Below, piece by piece: positions 22,804 through 31,660 of a stretch of DNA of 64,000 nt. Within the stretch, counting starts at the first letter, position 1. Each line of letters begins with the position of its first letter. Under the pieces are notes generated by a model that had not been told where the DNA came from, did no database searches, and saw nothing but the letters and a program-made list of their open reading frames with translations. Both the position numbers and the translations under genes were made by a program. Origin of the DNA: Legionella genomosp. 1 (lineage in GTDB: Bacteria > Pseudomonadota > Gammaproteobacteria > Legionellales > Legionellaceae); NCBI GenBank assembly GCA_945878975.1, contig CAMCUM010000001.1, positions 1-64,000 on the forward strand, given 5' to 3'.

Positions 22804-23958
22804 ATGATCAAATCGACAGAAATACGTGAGTCTTATCTTATATTTCCGAATTGGCTCCAGCCTTTTTTAACATGGCTAACTGGAAAACCGTTGCCAAAAC
22901 AGAAGCCTTTGTTCGTATTAGGCCCTTTATTTCATTTTTTAACACCAATGTGCGTAATTATCATTAGTGTTTATACTATTCTTATGCTTTTAGCACATGC
23001 CAGTACGTTACAAAAAATGTCACTCATACCGTTGCTATGGCTCTGCATTACTGGTGGCGCAAGAAAACTAGCACTTACCGTTCGTCATCAATGCGTGCAT
23101 CATAGCTTTACAAAAAACAAGCAATTGGATATTTTTTTAGCTGAAATAGCAACAACCGCCGTTTGTATTCAAGACGCATTGTCTTACAAAAAAAATCATC
23201 TTGCTTCTCATCACAAATGGGAGGCATTAGGTGGTTATGAAGACTCACATGTTAAGTTATTACTTAAATATGGTTTTAAACCTGGTTTAACAAAAAAAGA
23301 ATTATGGAAACATCTGTGGTTAACCATAATATCCCCTAAGTTTCACCTCAAATTCACATGGGATAGACTCTTGTTTAATTTTTATTACCCACGGAAAGCA
23401 CGTATTATTTTAAGCGTTTTATTTTGCTCTCTGATTGGCACGCTGATTGTTTTAACGCCGATTCCTCTTTATTTTTTCCTTATAGCCTATATTATTCCAA
23501 TTGTTTTTTTATACAATACCAGTGCCTTGCTTGAGGTCATCAGTGAGCATCCTTTTGTTGCAGGCACGCCTTTAAATAATGATAGCGATCATGATATTCA
23601 TTGTCTAAAAACTTGGGGTATTATGTGTGGTTCGCCGTTACCCAATAGCCACCTTATTGGTTATAAAAAACTTGTGGCATATATTTTCTGGCTAATCAAA
23701 ATGATTGGCCATTTTATCATCAGGCTTGTGGTGTTATGTGGAGATTTATCAGCTCATGATTTGCATCATCGTAAACCGGGTCGGTATGACTGGCGAGCAT
23801 CTATTTATGAACGCCAAAAAGAGATTGAAACGGACGACTCCTATCGAGATATTTGGGGGTTTTTCAATGCTATTGATTTGGTTTTTACCAGTTATAGTGA
23901 AAGTTTTTGCTCTGAAACAAGCGCGTTGCCATCCTCTAGTGAAGTACTAATACCATGA
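22804..23958 (+). CDS. Membrane di-iron oxygenase of the fatty acid desaturase superfamily
   Basis: A 384-residue integral membrane protein with hydrophobic segments near 40-68, 72-92, 203-240 and 288-312. It has histidine boxes arranged as in the FA_desaturase family: R-H-Q-C-V-H-H (94-100), H-L-A-S-H-H (132-137) and H-D-L-H-H (318-322), with an additional H-D-I-H at 263-266. Such enzymes desaturate or hydroxylate acyl chains, and some act on amino-acid or carotenoid substrates. AAGGA precedes the ATG by eight bases. It is the fifth gene of the rightward cargo operon, so it probably tailors the NRPS product or a lipid attached to it. The substrate cannot be told from sequence. Confidence 0.8.
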   Translation: MIKSTEIRESYLIFPNWLQPFLTWLTGKPLPKQKPLFVLGPLFHFLTPMCVIIISVYTILMLLAHASTLQKMSLIPLLWLCITGGARKLALTVRHQCVHHSFTKNKQLDIFLAEIATTAVCIQDALSYKKNHLASHHKWEALGGYEDSHVKLLLKYGFKPGLTKKELWKHLWLTIISPKFHLKFTWDRLLFNFYYPRKARIILSVLFCSLIGTLIVLTPIPLYFFLIAYIIPIVFLYNTSALLEVISEHPFVAGTPLNNDSDHDIHCLKTWGIMCGSPLPNSHLIGYKKLVAYIFWLIKMIGHFIIRLVVLCGDLSAHDLHHRKPGRYDWRASIYERQKEIETDDSYRDIWGFFNAIDLVFTSYSESFCSETSALPSSSEVLIP

Positions 23959-26447
23959 GAAATGGTTTCGAATTGTGGATGAATCACGTGAGCAAAGGTT
24001 TTGAGTTGTGGTACCAGGATTTTGAGCCTGAGTATTTTAGAAATCCGCAATCACAAATGTATTATATTACCTGGCATAAGTATTTTGAAGCGCTTAATTT
24101 TTTTATTGCTCCTAAAGAGATGAACGAACAAGAAGCTGACTTGCAAAATAAAGTTATAGAAAAACAGTTTTTACAATTATCTGTGCAACAACAACAAAAT
24201 TTGCTATTAATTTCGCCAGCAAGAGCTCGTTGTGTTTTGGTGTATCAATATTTTGAGTGGAGCGGCGAAGGTGAGTGTCCCTCTCCGCCAGAATGTGTCT
24301 TTACATTACAGGATTTAGCCGGTTTTCTTGCATTGCCAGGAACAACGTTAGAGAGCGCTGTACAAAATAACCTACTCTTGTTTAAAGAGTTTTTGCAGTT
24401 AACTAAACAAGAACACTATAATCTTTGTTATTTTGCAGCAAATAAGTATTTGTTCAAAAGAAGAGATATTGATTTAAGAGTTGTTTTGAAACTTAGTTTT
24501 CTACAAATTAATAATTTATGTTTTTTAGATAATTCGAAAATTCTTGCCCCTTATGGCATGCATCAAATAGAAGCATTGAGCCGAGGACAATTGACTTTTG
24601 AATATATTGTTAATCTTACTGAGCTTCAAAAAATATCGATGAATTTTTATTCAGCACAACAAATAATTAATCTCGAAGATTCAACACATTTAACAGAACA
24701 TCAATCTAAATGCATCAAGGCGACGTTGAAATATTTACAGGATGGCTATCTTTCACTGCAAGAAGCATTAAGCTTAAAAGTTAGCCAATATGAGCAACTG
24801 TCTGGTTATAAATTTAGAGATCTTGTATCATTATGGGTAGCAGCACCTGGCACTTCGCCGGAGGAAGCAAACGCTCACCATAAATTTACTTTTTTGCAAG
24901 CAACAAATCTGCCGGTAACACCTGCTTTATTTATAGAGCATTCATGGTTAATGGAAAAAAAATATCTTACGGCTCAAGAAGTTTTAAAATTAACTAATTT
25001 TGAAAGAAGTTTGTTTTTTACCTTTTCCTTTAAACATAATGTATCAAAGGCAATTGCTGAGCCATTAACTGATACTCAGGATGCACTATATCAAAATAAA
25101 ATAACCTTTACCCAAGCTAGAGCTTTACAAGGGCAAGCATTAGAAAATATTTCGTGTCCACACGTCCAATTACTAATAGCACCTCCTGGTACAACTCATG
25201 ATAAAGATGCGATGAAAATGAATAAAATATCCATCACTCAAGCTTTAAACTTGACTAGGACTCAACATCAACTTATCTTTGAAATCTGTTTATGGTGGGG
25301 GGGATTTAAACGAAATTTTTTGTCGATTCAACAGGCCCTTGAATTAAATTTGAATGAATTACAATTTTTATATTTACAAGAATCTCGACATATCAGGAAG
25401 CGGATAATGGATACGCTTCTTGCCAGTAGTGACGTTGATGGTGTTGAAGCTCGTAAAAACAATCGAATGACATTTACTGATTTTTTGCACCTGAGTGAAT
25501 TACAATTTATATATCTTATAAATTTTTTTGATTTAGATACGGTTTTGAATATAGGGCCATCCAATGATTACCCATTCGAATTATCTAAAGTACAAAGAAC
25601 ATGTCTAAAAAACCCTGTAATACTTAAACTACATCAAGATGGTTATCTAACCATTAGGGACATCCTGGCGTTAACAAGCGCTGATAATGAACGTTATAAT
25701 TGGAATTTTTACCGACAAATGACACTACTTAGTTCACCATCTGATTCTGACGCAGACGCTTTATATAAAAACAAGTTAACTTTTGCACAAGTTGCGGAAT
25801 TGCCCCAGGAAGTGCTAAATAATATTCAGTTTTATAGTCATGTACGCTCCCTTGTCGCTCCAGATGGCGTCATTGATGCGCAAGAAGCTCTGGTACTGAA
25901 TAAACTTACAATTTCCAGAATGATTAATTTGGCCACCGTAGAGTTTCAGGTCATCAATTTAGCGGTTGAAAAAGGCTTGATTGCAGACACCTTAACCCTA
26001 GAGCAAGTACTACTACTACCTTTACAACAAAAGCTCAATATACAAATGCGACATCATTTTGAAAAACCGTATAGCAGTGTGAAATCATTAGAGAAAGTAT
26101 GGTACTTAGCTAATTTAAAACTGCTTACTACAGACGAATTATTTCAGCAAGAGCGTAGGCCTAATTCAAAAATTGCGGTGTTAATATCTCTCAATCGCAG
26201 TTATTTACAGTATCTGAATTTGGTTCAACTTGTTGATAAGTCCATACCTTGGGTACTACTCAGAGCTATTATGATGTTTGCGTATGGCTCTAAAGTATGC
26301 GATATCAATGCCGAGGATTTTGATGATATTGAGCTCAAGTATGTTTTGAAAGAACCTAGATTTTCTAGGTTTAGGAAATTTCATCAGAAAAAATTGCAAA
26401 TTGAAGAAGACGTGAGTAAAAACGAATCTGTACTAAGGCTTTTATAA
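23955..26447 (+). CDS. Large helical-repeat protein of unknown function (cargo gene)
   Basis: An 830-residue protein with no catalytic motif that I recognise, no signal peptide and no membrane helix. From about residue 190 on it is built of loosely conserved units of roughly 30-45 residues. Their signature is a charged/hydrophobic turn, then [KY]-[IL]-[TS]-[FIL]-x-Q-A-L-x-L-x-x-x-[EQ]. Examples: Y-L-S-L-Q-E-A-L-S-L, Y-L-T-A-Q-E-V-L-K-L, K-I-S-I-T-Q-A-L-N-L, F-L-S-I-Q-Q-A-L-E-L, K-L-T-F-A-Q-V-A-E-L. Several units are preceded by A-P-x-G-[TV]. This suggests an alpha-solenoid scaffold. The ATG overlaps the upstream stop (ATGA), so it is translationally coupled to the desaturase-like gene. A partner-binding, regulatory or immunity role is possible; none can be assigned. 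Confidence 0.75.
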   Translation: MRNGFELWMNHVSKGFELWYQDFEPEYFRNPQSQMYYITWHKYFEALNFFIAPKEMNEQEADLQNKVIEKQFLQLSVQQQQNLLLISPARARCVLVYQYFEWSGEGECPSPPECVFTLQDLAGFLALPGTTLESAVQNNLLLFKEFLQLTKQEHYNLCYFAANKYLFKRRDIDLRVVLKLSFLQINNLCFLDNSKILAPYGMHQIEALSRGQLTFEYIVNLTELQKISMNFYSAQQIINLEDSTHLTEHQSKCIKATLKYLQDGYLSLQEALSLKVSQYEQLSGYKFRDLVSLWVAAPGTSPEEANAHHKFTFLQATNLPVTPALFIEHSWLMEKKYLTAQEVLKLTNFERSLFFTFSFKHNVSKAIAEPLTDTQDALYQNKITFTQARALQGQALENISCPHVQLLIAPPGTTHDKDAMKMNKISITQALNLTRTQHQLIFEICLWWGGFKRNFLSIQQALELNLNELQFLYLQESRHIRKRIMDTLLASSDVDGVEARKNNRMTFTDFLHLSELQFIYLINFFDLDTVLNIGPSNDYPFELSKVQRTCLKNPVILKLHQDGYLTIRDILALTSADNERYNWNFYRQMTLLSSPSDSDADALYKNKLTFAQVAELPQEVLNNIQFYSHVRSLVAPDGVIDAQEALVLNKLTISRMINLATVEFQVINLAVEKGLIADTLTLEQVLLLPLQQKLNIQMRHHFEKPYSSVKSLEKVWYLANLKLLTTDELFQQERRPNSKIAVLISLNRSYLQYLNLVQLVDKSIPWVLLRAIMMFAYGSKVCDINAEDFDDIELKYVLKEPRFSRFRKFHQKKLQIEEDVSKNESVLRLL

Positions 26448-26479
26448 ATCAATATTGAGCATCAAAATAAGGATAAAAT

Positions 26480-26860
26480 ATGATATACAGAAGGATGTTA
26501 AAATCAAAAATTCACCGTGCTCGTGTGACACAGGCTGATTTGAATTACGAGGGCAGTATTACTATCTCTCCAGAATTATTAGTTAAAGCAAATATACTGC
26601 CTAATGAGGCAGTCAATATTTGGAATGTTACAGCAGGTACGCGCTTTGAGACATACGCTATTGAAGGAAATCCTGGTTCATCTGATGTCTGCGTTAATGG
26701 CGCAGCAGCTCATTTAGTAACTCCAGGGGACATTGTTATTATTGCATCTTTTATACAACTTATTGAGCATGAATGTAGTACACATCTTCCGATTGTGATT
26801 TTTGTTGATGAAAAAAACCATATTAGAGGGATCCGACCAGAGGTGGTTGCTTCCTTTTAA
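26480..26860 (+). CDS. panD: Aspartate 1-decarboxylase (makes beta-alanine)
   Basis: A 126-residue pyruvoyl enzyme precursor that decarboxylates L-aspartate to beta-alanine. It matches E. coli PanD (126 residues) end to end: M-L-K-S-K-I-H-R-A-R-V-T-Q-A-D-L-N-Y, the self-cleavage site Y-E-G-S (G-S peptide bond at about 28-29), I-S-P-E-L-L, N-E-A-V-N-I-W-N-V, R-F-E-T-Y-A-I, V-N-G-A-A-A-H and P-G-D-I-V-I-I-A-S-F. AAGGAT precedes the ATG. It normally serves pantothenate/CoA synthesis. Here it is the last gene of the transposon's rightward operon, 66 bp from the right inverted repeat. This points to a dedicated beta-alanine supply for the NRPS A domain in the same element. Confidence 0.95.
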   Translation: MIYRRMLKSKIHRARVTQADLNYEGSITISPELLVKANILPNEAVNIWNVTAGTRFETYAIEGNPGSSDVCVNGAAAHLVTPGDIVIIASFIQLIEHECSTHLPIVIFVDEKNHIRGIRPEVVASF

Positions 26861-26925
26861 AAAAACCAGATAGTTACACACCAGTGTCTCAAATGATAAA
26901 AAATCGCAGAGACGTGAGAATCAAG

Positions 26926-26963
26926 CATTTGATAACTTTTTACCAGGATCGGGGCCGGACCTC
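26926..26963. repeat. Tn3-family terminal inverted repeat, right (IRR)
   Basis: 38 bp, perfectly inverse to 6612-6649. It marks the outer right end of the transposon. Confidence 0.95.
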
Positions 26964-26968
26964 AGACA
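26964..26968. repeat. 5-bp target site duplication, right (agaca)
   Basis: Identical to 6607-6611 and abutting the right inverted repeat. Confidence 0.9.
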
Positions 26969-27021
26969 CAGTCAAAAATCCAGATTAGCTAGCGGAACTC
27001 AACCGATGCCAAAAAGATTGC

Positions 27022-27114
27022 CTAAACCAGCCGGTTGCGTCGTACTAAGCGCCCAAGTAACCCCACCATCTGGAAAAATAACAGCAACCATAACCCAAAA
27101 ATTCGTCTTAGCAT
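27022..27114 (-). CDS. Possible 30-residue hydrophobic peptide
   Basis: An ATG at 27114, preceded by AAAGGA about ten bases upstream, opens a 30-codon frame. It encodes a basic N-terminus (M-L-R-R-I), a hydrophobic stretch (L-W-L-L-L-F-F) and a basic C-terminus (R-R-N-R-L-V). This is the look of a small membrane peptide. It lies between the transposon's right end and the 542-residue gene. There is no family evidence; it could be chance. Confidence 0.25.
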   Translation of the reverse strand: MLRRIFGLWLLLFFQMVGLLGRLVRRNRLV

Positions 27115-27161
27115 TGTTTACAAGTCCTTTTGTCAAACAAAATGAGGTGGAAAAAATTAAA

Positions 27162-27243
27162 GACTGTTGACAATTCAAAACCCTCGTCCCACGGACAAGC
27201 CCCGGGACGGAGGGCTTCGTGAGATGAATTATCAACAGACCCT
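27162..27243. repeat. Dispersed palindromic repeat, family A
   Basis: The left arm 'gactgttgacaattcaaaa' and right arm 'gatgaattatcaacagaccct' face each other around a GC-rich hairpin (ccctcgtccc...gggacggaggg). It matches 49678-49763 and 60062-60221 in both arms and core. Confidence 0.8.
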
Positions 27244-27249
27244 AAGAAT

Positions 27250-28878
27250 CTAAGCCAAATGCGTCCTACGTTCTTGCATCGTATCAATACTATTTAAGAC
27301 CGATTTCTTAACAATGGTATGCATGAGAGGGATATCAACTAATGGTGTGCCGCTGTGGATCAAATGAGCAATGATAAAACTATCTTGCCACATCACTTCT
27401 CTGGCACGTGCATGCTCTTTCATCCACAAACTCATCCACAAAAAGTGGAACAACCAACGCTCGCGATTCTGTTCAAACTCTTCCTGAAAAACCATAGGGA
27501 TGGCTTGTTCTACTTCACATACCTTGATGCCATCAACAAACCCCGAACATTGATTAACCAATTTATCTATCTGCGCATTTTCTACAAACCATGAATCCAC
27601 AAAGAGCTTGGTGCGTGGCCATTTTTGCGAACGGCGTAAAGAAATTTGGATCGTTTCTTCGGTAAATGGGCTGATTTTCACGCCCAATTGCTGCAGCATA
27701 TCTTCTATATCCAACGCTTCTGGCACAAACTGTAAACCCAGTTCTTCTTGGATTTCCAGCAATTGCAAATCAGGCATCCCGCCATGCGCCAAGGTCACCG
27801 CTAAAAAATGATTGGTCATCCTAGTCAGATAAGTCAGATCGACACGACGCAGCATAATCGAATCATCAAACACTTCATCATGATAATGCAACACATCCTC
27901 AGCAGACATCACTGGCGTAATCCAAGCATCTTTGATCCCCAAATGATATTTGAATAATAACCCACACAACCGATTGCGTCCTCGTTTCCTCATTTGAATA
28001 AAAATACCTTGTGCACCACCCCCATCGATTTCACTTGCTTTCAACATCAGCATGCGAGCCGGTTTTGCTCGATGAAAAACCACCTCTTTTTTTCTTTGCA
28101 AGGTGATCCAATGATCAAATTGCGGATGGTAAGACTTAGGATACCAATGCTTGATCATCTGCAACCGCGATAAAGCAATCGAACTCAATTGTATCGAAGA
28201 CATTAATGACTCAAGGGTTGCCACAACCACTTCGCGCACCTCAGGATCCGGATGAAGCAGCGTTAACAGCCCAATATCCTGACCTTCTTCTAAATGATAC
28301 AAATCCAATATCAAATCGACAAAAAATTCTGGTGGCATTGCATAACTTTGCGCAAAAAAGTTTTCCGCAATTTCAAACACGGATAAATCAGACAACTCTT
28401 TGATCAAATCACGGATAGAACTCAGATGCGCAGCTTCATCGGCAGGTGTGTCCATGCTTTCTTGATTGGCCAACGTCAAGTAAGCGTCCTTTAATTGAGG
28501 GGACAATTCAACATGCACTTCATAAAAAGCATTTAATATGGGTAACCAAAAACTCAGAGAGTGCTGACCTGCCAGCAACTGATCAGCCAAATATGCCATC
28601 AATTGTTGCAAGTTTTTTTCAGCTAGTTTCGAAGCACACTCACTGGCGGCTTGGAGCCTGGCAACACAGATGTCTAACACAAAAATACACGCGGTATAAT
28701 GCGACGGCGCCTCTTCCATGCGTCGCTCATCCAACCCCACCAAGACATCGACCACTTGGATAGCCAGTTCTGGGTTATCAATAAAATGCGTGTAACACTC
28801 CGAATCAATATCTTTGTCTTGTTGAATAAACTCAGCAATCTGCGCGAGCCACTGATCCAGTGTTTTTATTGCAATCAT
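27250..28878 (-). CDS. Conserved-looking cytoplasmic protein, function unknown
   Basis: A 542-residue mostly alpha-helical protein without signal peptide or membrane segment. The first half (1-260) reads like stacked helices, with phrases such as L-H-P-D-P-E-V-R-E-V-V-V-A-T-L-E-S-L that recall HEAT-like repeats. The middle has V-V-F-H-R-A-K-P-A-R-M-L-M-L-K-A-S-E-I-D-G-G-G-A-Q-G, which looks like an ordered, possibly ligand-binding strand-loop. No catalytic motif is recognised. Its start overlaps the end of the yciA-like gene by 4 bp, so it belongs to a tex-yciA-this gene operon. That conserved coupling argues for a housekeeping role rather than an accessory one. I cannot assign a function. 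Confidence 0.7.
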   Translation of the reverse strand: MIAIKTLDQWLAQIAEFIQQDKDIDSECYTHFIDNPELAIQVVDVLVGLDERRMEEAPSHYTACIFVLDICVARLQAASECASKLAEKNLQQLMAYLADQLLAGQHSLSFWLPILNAFYEVHVELSPQLKDAYLTLANQESMDTPADEAAHLSSIRDLIKELSDLSVFEIAENFFAQSYAMPPEFFVDLILDLYHLEEGQDIGLLTLLHPDPEVREVVVATLESLMSSIQLSSIALSRLQMIKHWYPKSYHPQFDHWITLQRKKEVVFHRAKPARMLMLKASEIDGGGAQGIFIQMRKRGRNRLCGLLFKYHLGIKDAWITPVMSAEDVLHYHDEVFDDSIMLRRVDLTYLTRMTNHFLAVTLAHGGMPDLQLLEIQEELGLQFVPEALDIEDMLQQLGVKISPFTEETIQISLRRSQKWPRTKLFVDSWFVENAQIDKLVNQCSGFVDGIKVCEVEQAIPMVFQEEFEQNRERWLFHFLWMSLWMKEHARAREVMWQDSFIIAHLIHSGTPLVDIPLMHTIVKKSVLNSIDTMQERRTHLA

Positions 28879-29249
28879 TGTCTCGAAATCTCTCTACTTT
28901 TTCCGTGCGCATCAATCGCTACAAATACAAAAGTTCCCTCTGTTACTTTGTTTTTTTTTGCCGAGCTTAAATCTTCGGTCCATACTTCCACATCAATGGT
29001 CACCGAGGTTTTACCAATTTTAACCAATTTCACGTAACAACTGACCAAATTCCCAATATGAACTGGTTTCAAAAAATTCATGGTATGAATCGAAACCGTC
29101 ACTGCGCGACCACCGATTACGCGCTTCGCCATGACGCCCGCAGCCAAATCCATTTTTGATACCAGCCACCCTCCAAAAATATCACCACCTGGATTCGTGT
29201 GTGCTGGCATCGCTAACGTTTGAATGGCTAGTTCACCTTTGGGTACCAT
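28875..29249 (-). CDS. yciA: Acyl-CoA thioesterase, YciA-like hotdog fold
   Basis: A 124-residue single hotdog-domain protein that should hydrolyse acyl-CoAs in the cytoplasm. The family signature is N-P-G-G-D-I-F-G-G-W-L-V-S-K-M-D-L-A (about 19-36), containing the catalytic Asp. It is followed by A-V-T-V-S-I-H-T-M-N-F-L-K-P-V and a long beta-strand region, V-T-I-D-V-E-V-W-T-E. Length matches E. coli YciA (132). Its ATG overlaps the stop of tex, and its own stop overlaps the next start, so all three are translationally coupled. Confidence 0.9.
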   Translation of the reverse strand: MVPKGELAIQTLAMPAHTNPGGDIFGGWLVSKMDLAAGVMAKRVIGGRAVTVSIHTMNFLKPVHIGNLVSCYVKLVKIGKTSVTIDVEVWTEDLSSAKKNKVTEGTFVFVAIDAHGKSREISRQ

Positions 29250-31636
29250 TAGGGCTCCATTTTGCGTTTCAATTTACTCAAAGCATCTGCCATCGCAGTA
29301 TTCAATATAGGTTTAGGTTGCGGCGGCTTCGATGACTTCTGTGGTGCAGCTGAGCGCGCAGGCTGAGCGTTGGCTTTTGGTTTTTTGACCGATGGCTTGT
29401 CTTGGGACTGCTTAGCAACAGGATGATCTTTCTTAGGGGGTCGTTGTTCCTCTTGCAACTTCATACTTAAGCCAATGCGGCGCCGCTCCTTGTCCACTTC
29501 AGTGACTCTCACGGTCACAATATCCCCCGCTTTGACCACAGCATGCGGATCTTTGACAAAACGCCCAGCCATCTCAGAAATATGGACCAAACCATCTTGA
29601 TGGACCCCAATATCCACAAAAGCACCAAAATGAGTCACATTCGAAATCACACCATCCAAAATCATACCTGGTTCTAAATCTGCAATATCATTCACGCCTT
29701 CTTTAAAAGCGACTGTTTTAAAGCTTGGCCTGGGATCACGTCCCGGCTTTTCCAATTCTAATAACACATCTTGCACCGTCGCCAAACCAAAATGCTCATC
29801 GACATATCGTGTCGCATCAATGGCTTGAAGCGCAACGGTGTTTCCCAACAAACTAGCTAGATCCAGCCCCGAGTCTTGTACAATACGCGCTACCAACGAG
29901 TACGCTTCTGGATGCACACCCGACGCATCCAAAGGATTACTACCTTCAGAAATCCGCAAAAATCCTGCCGCTTGTTGAAACGTCTTCGTACCCATGCGTG
30001 GAATGTTTTTCAATGCTTCACGACTCTCAAATGCGCCATGCTCATCGCGATACTGAACCAATTGTTTGGCCAATGTATCACTCAATCCCGAGACATGGGA
30101 TAACAATGCGACAGAAGCACGATTGATATCGACCCCCACTGCATTCACACAATCTTCTACCACAGCATCCAAACATTGCGCCAAGCGACTTTGATTCACA
30201 TCATGTTGATATTGCCCTACTCCGATTGCTTTGGGCTCTATTTTGACTAATTCAGCTAGGGGATCTTGCAAACGCCTTGCAATCGATACGGCACCTCGTA
30301 AGCTCACATCCAAATCCGGAAATTCATCAGCGGCCAATTGCGAAGCAGAGTATACCGACGCACCCGCTTCACTCACCAGAACCTTGGTCAAAGGCAAATC
30401 CGGATACATTTTCATCATCTCAGCAACCAAGCGCTCCGTTTCACGCGAGCCAGTCCCATTACCAATACTGACGAGACCAACATGATATTTCGCAACTAAT
30501 TTTGCCAAGGTAGCCAACGCAGCATGCCATGTGTCTTGCGATTGCACCAAGAAAACCGTATCTTGATCCAAAACTTTGCCGGTTTGATCAACCACGACTA
30601 CTTTACAACCCGTTCGCAAACCGGGATCTAAGCCCATAATCACTTTGGCGCCAGCAGGTGCCGTCAATAATAAATCACGTAAATTCTTAGCAAAAACGTC
30701 AATCGCTTCTTCATCCGCAAATTCACGTAAGCGGTTCAATAATTCCAACTCCAATTTGGCCCATAATTTAGTCGACCAAGCCATACGCACCGTTTCCATC
30801 AGCCATAGATTAGCAGCATTAATATGAAAATAACGACAAATTGATTGCTCGCCCAAATCCGGATTAGGAATCGTAATAGCGAGACTCAAGGCCTGTTCTT
30901 TACGACCACGGAATAACGCCAAGGCACGGTGGGATGGGATTTTACATAGTTGCTGTGAGAAATTCGCATAATCAGCAAATTTATTATCTTTGTTCTCCTT
31001 CGCTCCCTTTTTACCTTTCGTCCCGTTTTTTTCTTTGGAAGGTTTACTGGCTTGAGCTGTCAATGTACCTTCTTGCCAAATAGTTTGGCGCAATTGTGCC
31101 AACACATCAGGCTCTTCTGCAAATTGCTCCATCAGGATTTGACGTGCACCTTCCAAGGCGATTTCTACCGTCTCTATCCCTAATTCCGTATTCAGGAATT
31201 GTTGCGCATAACTATTCGGATCGAGACTATCATCTTGTAATAAAGCCTCTGCCAAAGGCGCCAATCCAGCTTCTTTAGCTAAATGCGCTTTGGTGCGTCG
31301 CTTAGGGCGATAAGGTAAATACAAATCTTCCAAACGCGTTTTGGTCGTCGCCGCTAAAATGGCTTGCTCCAAAGCATCCGTCAACACAGATTGTTCGCGC
31401 ATACTTTGCAAAATAGCCGCCTGGCGTTCTGTCAGTTCACGCAAATAAAGGAGACGTTGAGCAATTTTTCGCAATTCTGTATCGTCGAGATATTGCGTTG
31501 CTTCCTTCCGATAGCGCGCAATAAAAGGAACAGTAGCGTCATCATCCATTAAACGGATCGCTGCTTCAATCCTAACAGGATCAATACTCAGTTCTTTACT
31601 AATGGTTAATGCAACCTGGGAAACATCTGAATTCAT
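29249..31636 (-). CDS. tex: Tex-family transcription accessory / S1 RNA-binding protein
   Basis: A 795-residue nucleic-acid-binding protein. The order is standard: N-terminal helical Tex region (A-R-Y-R-K-E-A-T at about 40-47), YqgF/RNase-H-like domain opening with G-L-D-P-G-L-R-T-G-C-K (about 340-350), helix-hairpin-helix pair (I-P-R-M-G-T-K-T-F-Q-Q-A-A), and an S1 domain near 655-725 (V-T-H-F-G-A-F-V-D-I-G-V-H-Q-D-G-L-V-H-I-S). A Lys/Pro/Ala-rich disordered tail follows. A Lys-rich insertion near 195-220 (E-K-N-G-T-K-G-K-K) is unusual and probably a flexible loop. Tex proteins influence transcription and RNA turnover and are widely conserved. It heads an operon with yciA and the 542-residue protein. 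Confidence 0.95.
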   Translation of the reverse strand: MNSDVSQVALTISKELSIDPVRIEAAIRLMDDDATVPFIARYRKEATQYLDDTELRKIAQRLLYLRELTERQAAILQSMREQSVLTDALEQAILAATTKTRLEDLYLPYRPKRRTKAHLAKEAGLAPLAEALLQDDSLDPNSYAQQFLNTELGIETVEIALEGARQILMEQFAEEPDVLAQLRQTIWQEGTLTAQASKPSKEKNGTKGKKGAKENKDNKFADYANFSQQLCKIPSHRALALFRGRKEQALSLAITIPNPDLGEQSICRYFHINAANLWLMETVRMAWSTKLWAKLELELLNRLREFADEEAIDVFAKNLRDLLLTAPAGAKVIMGLDPGLRTGCKVVVVDQTGKVLDQDTVFLVQSQDTWHAALATLAKLVAKYHVGLVSIGNGTGSRETERLVAEMMKMYPDLPLTKVLVSEAGASVYSASQLAADEFPDLDVSLRGAVSIARRLQDPLAELVKIEPKAIGVGQYQHDVNQSRLAQCLDAVVEDCVNAVGVDINRASVALLSHVSGLSDTLAKQLVQYRDEHGAFESREALKNIPRMGTKTFQQAAGFLRISEGSNPLDASGVHPEAYSLVARIVQDSGLDLASLLGNTVALQAIDATRYVDEHFGLATVQDVLLELEKPGRDPRPSFKTVAFKEGVNDIADLEPGMILDGVISNVTHFGAFVDIGVHQDGLVHISEMAGRFVKDPHAVVKAGDIVTVRVTEVDKERRRIGLSMKLQEEQRPPKKDHPVAKQSQDKPSVKKPKANAQPARSAAPQKSSKPPQPKPILNTAMADALSKLKRKMEP

Positions 31637-31660
31637 ATTTTTCTCATTGCTCCTATTATT

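Larger units (their letters stand above)
6612..26963. mobile_element. 20.35-kb Tn3-family transposon carrying an NRPS gene cluster
   Basis: The boundaries are defined by 38-bp inverted repeats that are identical to each other (6612-6649 and 26926-26963), starting GAGGTCCGGCCCC and ending GTTATCAAATG. They are bracketed by a perfect 5-bp duplication (agaca). tnpA and tnpR lie at the left end, with the tnpA stop codon inside the left repeat, as in classical Tn3 elements. Everything between the resolution region and the right repeat is cargo: MATE exporter, NRPS, adenylation enzyme, asparagine-synthetase-like protein, two hydroxylases, desaturase-like enzyme, helical-repeat protein and panD. The intact ends and duplication show that the whole unit arrived in a single transposition event. 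Its later mobility is less certain (see tnpA). Confidence 0.95.

Noticed and set aside
10211-26925. NRPS cargo as a genomic island inserted by integrase into a tRNA
   Set aside because: No integrase and no tRNA are seen. The 38-bp ends and 5-bp duplication explain the insertion fully.
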